Shown one piece after another: positions 59,677-64,000 of a stretch of 64,000 nucleotides of DNA. The notes beneath the pieces are model-generated. The model searched no databases. It was not told where the DNA came from and saw only the letters and a program-made list of their open reading frames with translations. The stretch's first letter is position 1; each line of letters starts with the position of its first letter. Origin of the DNA: a candidate division BRC1 bacterium HGW-BRC1-1 (GTDB lineage Bacteria > Sumerlaeota > Sumerlaeia > Sumerlaeales > Sumerlaeaceae); the NCBI GenBank assembly GCA_002842095.1, contig PHCB01000007.1:248001-312000 (forward strand), read 5' to 3'. A program made the position numbers and the translations under genes.

Positions 59677-60351
59677 GTGAAAAAGGTTCTTTTAGCCGCA
59701 GGGTTGATGGGCGTGTTGGTAGTGGCGGGTGCTGCGTTTGCGGCTGATTCGCAGGCCGTGGATCTGTTGGGAAAATTAGAGACGAAATACGCCTCCATAC
59801 AGACCGTTTCCGGTTCCTTCGTGCAGGTGCGCGATGACAAGGCTTTCGGCGAGAAGATGACATCGACCGCCAACTTCTATCTGTTAAAACCCAACAACTT
59901 TCGTGCAGAGTATCAGGCGCCCGACGAATCGGTGAATCTGATTAGTGGCGAGTTTTCATACCGCTACGTTCCCAAGCTTCGCCAGGTGGAACGTTATCGC
60001 TTTCGCAATTCGGGCACGGCGCAGGACCTGAACTTCATGCTGCTGGGTTTCGGCGTGAAGACCGATGATGTGCTGAAAAGCTATAACGTGAATTACGTGT
60101 CCGACGCCGGTCCAGGCCGGGTGGGGGTCAGATTAACGCCCCGGAATCCTGAGAATGCGGCTTTCAAAAACATCACCGTGGCCGTGGACGCCAAGACGTT
60201 TGTGCCCGAGCAATTCTCCATGGAGCAACTTGATGGAGTGACCGTGACGGCCACGTTGCAGGGTGCTTCGTTGCAAGTTGGTGCGCCGATCGATAAGGCG
60301 AAGTTTACCCCGCGCTGGCCGCGGGAAGCTGAAGTAGTGGATATTCAATAA
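59677..60351 (+). CDS. lolA: Outer-membrane lipoprotein carrier protein LolA family
   Basis: A 224-residue periplasmic chaperone that carries lipoproteins to the outer membrane. A signal peptide (MKKVLLAAGLMGVLVVAGAAFA) is followed by LLGKLETKYASIQTVSGSF, the family's first strand, and NFYLLKPNNFRAEYQAPD, then an incomplete beta-barrel pattern (FSYRYVPKLRQVERYRF). It starts with GTG after GGAAGGA. It is 60 bp upstream of the LptE-like lipoprotein gene in the same direction, and a terminator follows that gene, so the two likely form an operon for outer-membrane assembly. Confidence 0.88.
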   Translation: MKKVLLAAGLMGVLVVAGAAFAADSQAVDLLGKLETKYASIQTVSGSFVQVRDDKAFGEKMTSTANFYLLKPNNFRAEYQAPDESVNLISGEFSYRYVPKLRQVERYRFRNSGTAQDLNFMLLGFGVKTDDVLKSYNVNYVSDAGPGRVGVRLTPRNPENAAFKNITVAVDAKTFVPEQFSMEQLDGVTVTATLQGASLQVGAPIDKAKFTPRWPREAEVVDIQ

Positions 60352-60411
60352 GAGTTGCACTGCGTATTTGCCGTTGACGTTGCTCGCATAATCAGTTTCA
60401 GAATAGGCGCC

Positions 60412-61113
60412 ATGAACCGGTTAACATGTTCCCTTGTTGCGCGCTCGCGCGCCCGCTTTACATTTTGCCTGGTGGCTGGGCTGTGTGCTCTCGTCACTCT
60501 GACGGCATGTGCTGCCACTCTGGCACCCAGCCGCACGCTTCCTTCGCACATTCAGCGCATCTATGTTCGGGAGTTCAAGAACAGCTCGCGCATGTATGGT
60601 TTGCAGGCGGATCTGACGTTGTTTGTGAACGATGAGTTCATGAGCGACGGACGTCTGGACGTTGTGCAATCCGAGCGGTCCGATGTGCGCCTCGAAGGTC
60701 GTATTAAGTCCTATAAGGATTTTAACTCGGCAACCGGCGGCGAGCGTTTCCCCCTGGTGACCACCGCCGAAATGGTGTGTGAGGTGGAACTGTGGGATCC
60801 CTATGACACCGATCGCGTGGTGCCCATGGCGCGTTACACCGTGCCGGCAAGCATCAGTTTTGTTTCCGACACGCGACGCTCCATTGAGGAACTGGACGTG
60901 GACGCCCGTGAGCGGCTATTGAAGCAGATGGCCACAAACATTTTTCAGGCGGTCATGAACGGCGGTCCCGACGATCTCTCGAAGCTGGAGAAAAAGGCTG
61001 TCGGGAAATGGCAGCAGCGCCACAATCCGACGTTGCGTGAACCGGTCATGCAGGTTCCCCGGTTCCCGCGTCCCGGAGCGACGCCCGTTCCCACACCGGC
61101 ATCCGGGAAATAA
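60412..61113 (+). CDS. LptE-like LPS-assembly lipoprotein
   Basis: About 233 residues. The N-terminus MNRLTCSLVARSRARFTFCL leads to a lipobox LTAC-AA, so the Cys is lipid-modified. The mature part resembles LptE (IQRIYVREFKNSSRMYGLQA and LTLFVNDEFMSDGRLDVVQS, followed by VRLEGRIKSYKDF), which plugs LptD in the outer-membrane LPS translocon. A Pro-rich tail ends it. The ATG was chosen to give a short lipoprotein signal; the frame is open 19 codons further upstream. It sits after lolA and before a strong terminator. Confidence 0.82.
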   Translation: MNRLTCSLVARSRARFTFCLVAGLCALVTLTACAATLAPSRTLPSHIQRIYVREFKNSSRMYGLQADLTLFVNDEFMSDGRLDVVQSERSDVRLEGRIKSYKDFNSATGGERFPLVTTAEMVCEVELWDPYDTDRVVPMARYTVPASISFVSDTRRSIEELDVDARERLLKQMATNIFQAVMNGGPDDLSKLEKKAVGKWQQRHNPTLREPVMQVPRFPRPGATPVPTPASGK

Positions 61114-61158
61114 GCCCGCCGCACCCGAACGAACCCTTACGGGAGAATCCGGAATTTT

Positions 61159-61198
61159 GCGCCGCTCCGATTGGATTTCATCGGAGCGGCGCTTTTGT
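61159..61198 (+). terminator. Rho-independent terminator of lolA-lptE
   Basis: GCGCCGCTCCGAT, loop TGGATTTC, ATCGGAGCGGCGC, then TTTTGTT: a 13-bp GC-rich stem with T-run, 45 bp after the LptE-like stop. Confidence 0.92.
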
Positions 61199-61224
61199 TA
61201 ACACGATTCTGAAAGGACCCAAAG

Positions 61225-62094
61225 ATGACTCCTCGTTGTTGCGATTTGCACATGCACAGCACCCATAGTGATGGGACCATGACACCACGCGAACTGGTGC
61301 TGCTGGCCAAAGAGAGCGGTTTGTCTGCGGTGGCCCTGACGGATCACGACACGACGTCGGGCATGGCCGAGATGCAAGAAGCGGGGCGTGAGCTTGGTGT
61401 GCGGGTTTTATCGGGTGTTGAGATAAGCGTGGATTACGCCGGCAAAACGGTCCACATGCTCGGTTACTGTTTCGACACGGCGGGGGAGCATTTGCAGAAC
61501 GCGCTGGATGAGTTGGTGCGCGGTCGCACCGAGCGCAATCACGAGATCGTCCGGAAGTTGCAGGGCCACGGCATCGATATCTGCTACGACGAGGTGGTTG
61601 CCGAGAGCGGCGGCAAGGTGGTGGGGCGACCTCATTTTGCTGCAGTCTTGTTGCGCAAGGGAGCGGTGGAAAACTGGCAGCAGGCTTTCGATGAGTATCT
61701 GGCCAGCGGGGCGAAGGCCTACGTGGATCGTCTGAAGTTCTCGCCGGAAGATTCCGTGCGCATGATTCGCGATGCGGGGGGAGTGGCGGTGCTGGCCCAC
61801 CCGAAATTTGTGCGCCTGCAGGAAGGTGAGCAGATTGTCGACGTGGTGGAGCGTCTGGTGGAGGCCGGTCTGGGCGGCATCGAATGTTGGTACTCCATGC
61901 ACTCGCCGGACGAGACCAACTATTATCTGGAGATTGCGCGGCGGTTCAATCTGGTGGTGACCGGCGGCAGCGATTTTCACGGTGGGGTCAAGCCGGACAT
62001 TTCCATGGGAACCGGGCAGGGTAGCCTCTGCGTGCCGCTCTCATGCGCCGACGCAATTGAAGCAGCGGCTAAGAGTGGTGGGTCACGTCCCTGA
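61225..62094 (+). CDS. PHP-domain phosphoesterase (RNase AM/YciV-like)
   Basis: A 289-residue metal-dependent phosphoesterase. The PHP metal motifs are intact: CCDLHMHSTHSDG (HxHxxxSD), VALTDHDTTSG, SGVEIS, GRPHFAAVLL, VLAHPKFV and TGGSDFHGG near the end. Relatives such as YciV/RNase AM hydrolyse 3',5'-nucleoside bisphosphates and trim the 5' ends of rRNA; which substrate applies here is unknown. It is preceded by AAAGGACC. Its 3' end overlaps the convergent nucleotidyltransferase gene by 26 bp. It serves as a good template for the broken PHP domain at 29982. Confidence 0.93.
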   Translation: MTPRCCDLHMHSTHSDGTMTPRELVLLAKESGLSAVALTDHDTTSGMAEMQEAGRELGVRVLSGVEISVDYAGKTVHMLGYCFDTAGEHLQNALDELVRGRTERNHEIVRKLQGHGIDICYDEVVAESGGKVVGRPHFAAVLLRKGAVENWQQAFDEYLASGAKAYVDRLKFSPEDSVRMIRDAGGVAVLAHPKFVRLQEGEQIVDVVERLVEAGLGGIECWYSMHSPDETNYYLEIARRFNLVVTGGSDFHGGVKPDISMGTGQGSLCVPLSCADAIEAAAKSGGSRP

Positions 62095-62797
62095 AAAACG
62101 CGGGGTCGTTTTTTTCCAATTCGGCGAGGGCCTTTTCAAAGTCATCCACGTTCGCTAGGTCGAACCACAGTCCCTCAATGGGGTGTGCGCGCACGGCCTC
62201 TCCGGCTGTCGCGAGGGTGTTCATGAGGTCGGTCATGTCGAGCGGTTGACCGGGGGGGATGTGCTTCACGGTGGCCGAATCCAGGGCGTAAATGCCGGCG
62301 CTGAAAGTGTAGTTGGTGCGCGGCTTCTCGGTCACTCCCTCCACGTTTCCGTGGGCATCAAGGCGAAGCACCCCGTAGGGAATCGTCATGGTGTCGTCGC
62401 GGGTGGCGACGGTCATGGCCGCTTTCGCGGAGATGTGACTCTGTAGGAAAGCGCCATAATCGAGCGCGGTGAGGATGTCGCCGTTCGTGACCAGAAAGGG
62501 CTCGTCGTCGGGTTTGATAATCTGCGCCAGCGCCCCCGCGGTGCCCAGTTTGCGCGGCTCGTGGTAGTAGTCCAGTTGCACCCCGAACTGTGCCCCATGG
62601 CCGAAGTATGCCCGGATCAATTCCGCGCCGTAATTGACCGCCATGGTGATCTGCAGAATGCCGCAATCGCGCAGGCGTTCGATGATGATCTGCGCGATGG
62701 GCTTGCGCCCGATGGGCAGCAGCGGCTTCGGGATGGAGTGCGTGAAGGGGCGCAGGCGTGTGCCTTCTCCTCCGGCCATGATGACGGCGCGTGTCAT
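62069..62797 (-). CDS. Sugar-phosphate nucleotidyltransferase
   Basis: A 242-residue NTP-transferase: AVIMAGGEGTRLRPFTHSIP (nucleotide-binding loop with GGxGTRL), KPLLPIGRKP, then VNYGAELIRAYFGHG, FLVTNGDI (catalytic/metal Asp in NGD) and GLWFDLANVDDFEKAL. It forms an NDP- or CMP-sugar from sugar-1-phosphate; the sugar cannot be read from the sequence. Its start lies 24 bp after the stop of the LegB-like dehydratase, in the same direction. In legionaminic-acid pathways a nucleotidyltransferase of this type (PtmE) neighbours LegB, so an acylated nonulosonate or amino-sugar pathway is plausible. Confidence 0.93.
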   Translation of the reverse strand: MTRAVIMAGGEGTRLRPFTHSIPKPLLPIGRKPIAQIIIERLRDCGILQITMAVNYGAELIRAYFGHGAQFGVQLDYYHEPRKLGTAGALAQIIKPDDEPFLVTNGDILTALDYGAFLQSHISAKAAMTVATRDDTMTIPYGVLRLDAHGNVEGVTEKPRTNYTFSAGIYALDSATVKHIPPGQPLDMTDLMNTLATAGEAVRAHPIEGLWFDLANVDDFEKALAELEKNDPAFFRDVTHHS

Positions 62798-62821
62798 GAG
62801 AGCGGGTGTCTCCTCCGCCGC

Positions 62822-63817
62822 CTAAATGTTGTACATGTCGGGGCGGTAGCCGCCGAGATTTTTGCCCATCCATTCGACGGTCATGGCGAGACCATCGTCG
62901 AGCGTCACGGTGGGGGACCAGCCCAGATCGGCGCGGGCGCGGGCGGCGTCGCAAATGAGCCGCGCCACTTCGCTTCCCTCGGGCCGGATGCGGGTGGGGT
63001 CGAAGGAAACCGGAATTTCGCCGCCAATGATTTTGACGATCCGATCAGCCAGTTCACCAATGCTGACCTCGGAGCCGGTGCCGATGTGATAGGTGCGGCC
63101 CTCGATGTCGGGCGTTTCGGCGATGCGGATGAAGCCTTCCACGGTGTCGGCAACATACACCAGGTCGCGGGTCGGGTGCATGGCGCCGAGGTAAATCTGT
63201 TTCCGCATGAGCGCCTGCGTGATGATGGTGGGGATAATGGCGCGGTCGGACTGGCGCGGGCCATACGTGTTGAAGGGGCGCAGCGTAACTGCGGGAAGAC
63301 CGTAGCTGAGGAAATAACTCTGCACGAGTTTGTCGGCGGCAATCTTCGAGGCGGCATAAGGCGACTGCGCTTCGAGCGGATGAGTCTCGTCGATGGGCAC
63401 GCGCTGTGCGTTGCCGTAGACCTCGCTGGAACTGGTGTGAATGAGGCGCGCGGGTTTGTGACGGCGGCAGGCTTCGAGGACGTTGAGCGTGGTGGTGAAG
63501 TTGGTAAGCGCCACGTGGGCCGGGCGAAGATAACTATAGGGAATGGCGATGATGGCCGCGAGGTGAAAGACGATGTCGTGTCCGGCCACGGCGGCGTCGG
63601 CACTTTCGGCGTCTCGCAAGTCGCCCAGAACGATCTGCAGGCGGCTTTGTTCATGGATCGGCAAACGGTCGAGCATGCCGCGACTGCCGGCTGCGTTGTA
63701 GTGGACGAAAGCGGTCACGTCCGCACCCAGGGACAGGAGGCGCTCAACGAGGTGGCTGCCGATAAAACCGGCGGCACCTGTAACCAAAACCTTTTTGTCT
63801 TTCCAGAACTCGCTCAC
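62822..63817 (-). CDS. NAD-dependent sugar 4,6-dehydratase, LegB-like (extended SDR)
   Basis: A 331-residue extended SDR. GAAGFIGSHLVERLL is the NAD-binding Rossmann loop; SSSEVYGNAQRVP, SPYAASKIAADKL (catalytic YxxxK) and LRPFNTYGPRQS are the active-site blocks. The overall pattern (FVHYNAAGSRGMLD, PTRDLVYVADTVEGFI) strongly recalls LegB, a UDP-GlcNAc 4,6-dehydratase of legionaminic acid synthesis, or other 4,6-dehydratases. I prefer the GTG start (GGAG before it) because the preceding 44 in-frame codons are low-complexity. It is the first gene of a pair with the nucleotidyltransferase, and probably the start of a surface-glycan operon beyond the window. Confidence 0.9.
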   Translation of the reverse strand: MSEFWKDKKVLVTGAAGFIGSHLVERLLSLGADVTAFVHYNAAGSRGMLDRLPIHEQSRLQIVLGDLRDAESADAAVAGHDIVFHLAAIIAIPYSYLRPAHVALTNFTTTLNVLEACRRHKPARLIHTSSSEVYGNAQRVPIDETHPLEAQSPYAASKIAADKLVQSYFLSYGLPAVTLRPFNTYGPRQSDRAIIPTIITQALMRKQIYLGAMHPTRDLVYVADTVEGFIRIAETPDIEGRTYHIGTGSEVSIGELADRIVKIIGGEIPVSFDPTRIRPEGSEVARLICDAARARADLGWSPTVTLDDGLAMTVEWMGKNLGGYRPDMYNI

Positions 63818-63872
63818 GAAATGCTCCGACAGTGATTGATGGGCAAGAGCGTCGCGCCTTCTTTGCGATGCG

Positions 63873-64000
63873 TCAAATGCCAATGTTGGGCGGTGACGTT
63901 GTTGAGGTGTCGATGGATGCAGAGGCGGTGGACTTGAGATCGATGGCATAGATGGTTTGCGTTGTGCCGAGGGAATCCTCGGGCAGAAGCGCCCACGGAT
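63873..64000 (-). CDS. 3' end of an unidentified gene (partial)
   Basis: A minus-strand frame open to the window edge and ending in TGA reads PWALLPEDSLGTTQTIYAID and LKSTASASIDTSTTSPPNIG I. The composition looks like a genuine coding C-terminus, ending 56 bp before the GTG of the dehydratase. Too little is present to name it. Confidence 0.35.
   Translation of the reverse strand, partial: PWALLPEDSLGTTQTIYAIDLKSTASASIDTSTTSPPNIGI

Noticed and set aside
1-64000. rRNA, tRNA, riboswitch or transposase genes
   Set aside because: None were recognised on either strand by eye; short RNA genes could have been missed without a covariance search.

Overview
This 64 kb window is GC-rich, densely coded DNA from a diderm (LPS-type outer membrane) bacterium. 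It encodes LolA-like and LptE-like outer-membrane assembly proteins, a lysophospholipid-acyltransferase homologue, an ECF sigma factor paired with a membrane Ser/Thr kinase, and a pseudopilin whose C-terminal tail (YDSTNG, S, GN) recurs in unrelated membrane proteins. The kinase/ECF pair, the pseudopilin style and the many dispersed intergenic repeats suggest a member of the PVC/Sumerlaeota/Hydrogenedentota range of phyla. That placement is recollection of gene style, not a computed taxonomy. No rRNA, tRNA, CRISPR array or transposase gene was seen.

Layout. 1-4.3 kb: end of an acyl/AMP-ligase and acyltransferase pair, then ftsK. 4.7-10.3 kb: a decayed copy of the 18.1 kb membrane-protein gene, split by about 5.2 kb that carries a periplasmic [NiFe]-hydrogenase (small and large subunit, maturation protease) and a secreted beta-propeller. 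10.6-19.5 kb: membrane and secreted proteins of unknown role, a membrane protein plus winged-helix regulator, ispH and a radical-SAM gene; the regulator operon and ispH share a 15-bp palindrome in their promoters. 19.5-28.8 kb: two inverted copies of a short TIR-bearing element flank a kinase/sigma pair, a pseudopilin, a glycoside hydrolase and uxaC. 28.9-37.6 kb: diguanylate cyclase, a very large PHP-Cache-PAS-CBS-DUF294 protein facing an ActP/DUF485 symporter pair, and a GAF histidine kinase.

37.9-51.5 kb is the most unusual part: nine co-directional, tightly packed or overlapping genes. Four encode proteins with CxxC...CxxC zinc ribbons. One encodes a 1717-residue membrane protein with three Trp-rich N-terminal repeats and a C-terminal domain whose motifs resemble class II (edema factor/ExoY-type) nucleotidyl cyclase toxins. 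The next gene overlaps it by 4 bp and looks like a cognate immunity protein ending in a zinc ribbon. A Yip1-like membrane protein and a complete Fe3+-type ABC importer lie in the same run. I read this as a candidate polymorphic-toxin or envelope-sensing system.

51.5-64 kb: a frameshifted MmeI-like restriction-modification gene interrupted in frame by a palindromic repeat, a 1157-residue secreted protein, a response regulator, lolA/lptE-like genes, a PHP phosphoesterase, and a nucleotide-sugar pair (nucleotidyltransferase and LegB-like dehydratase) that runs off the right edge. At least four families of small dispersed repeats occupy most intergenic gaps, which points to an actively remodelled genome.
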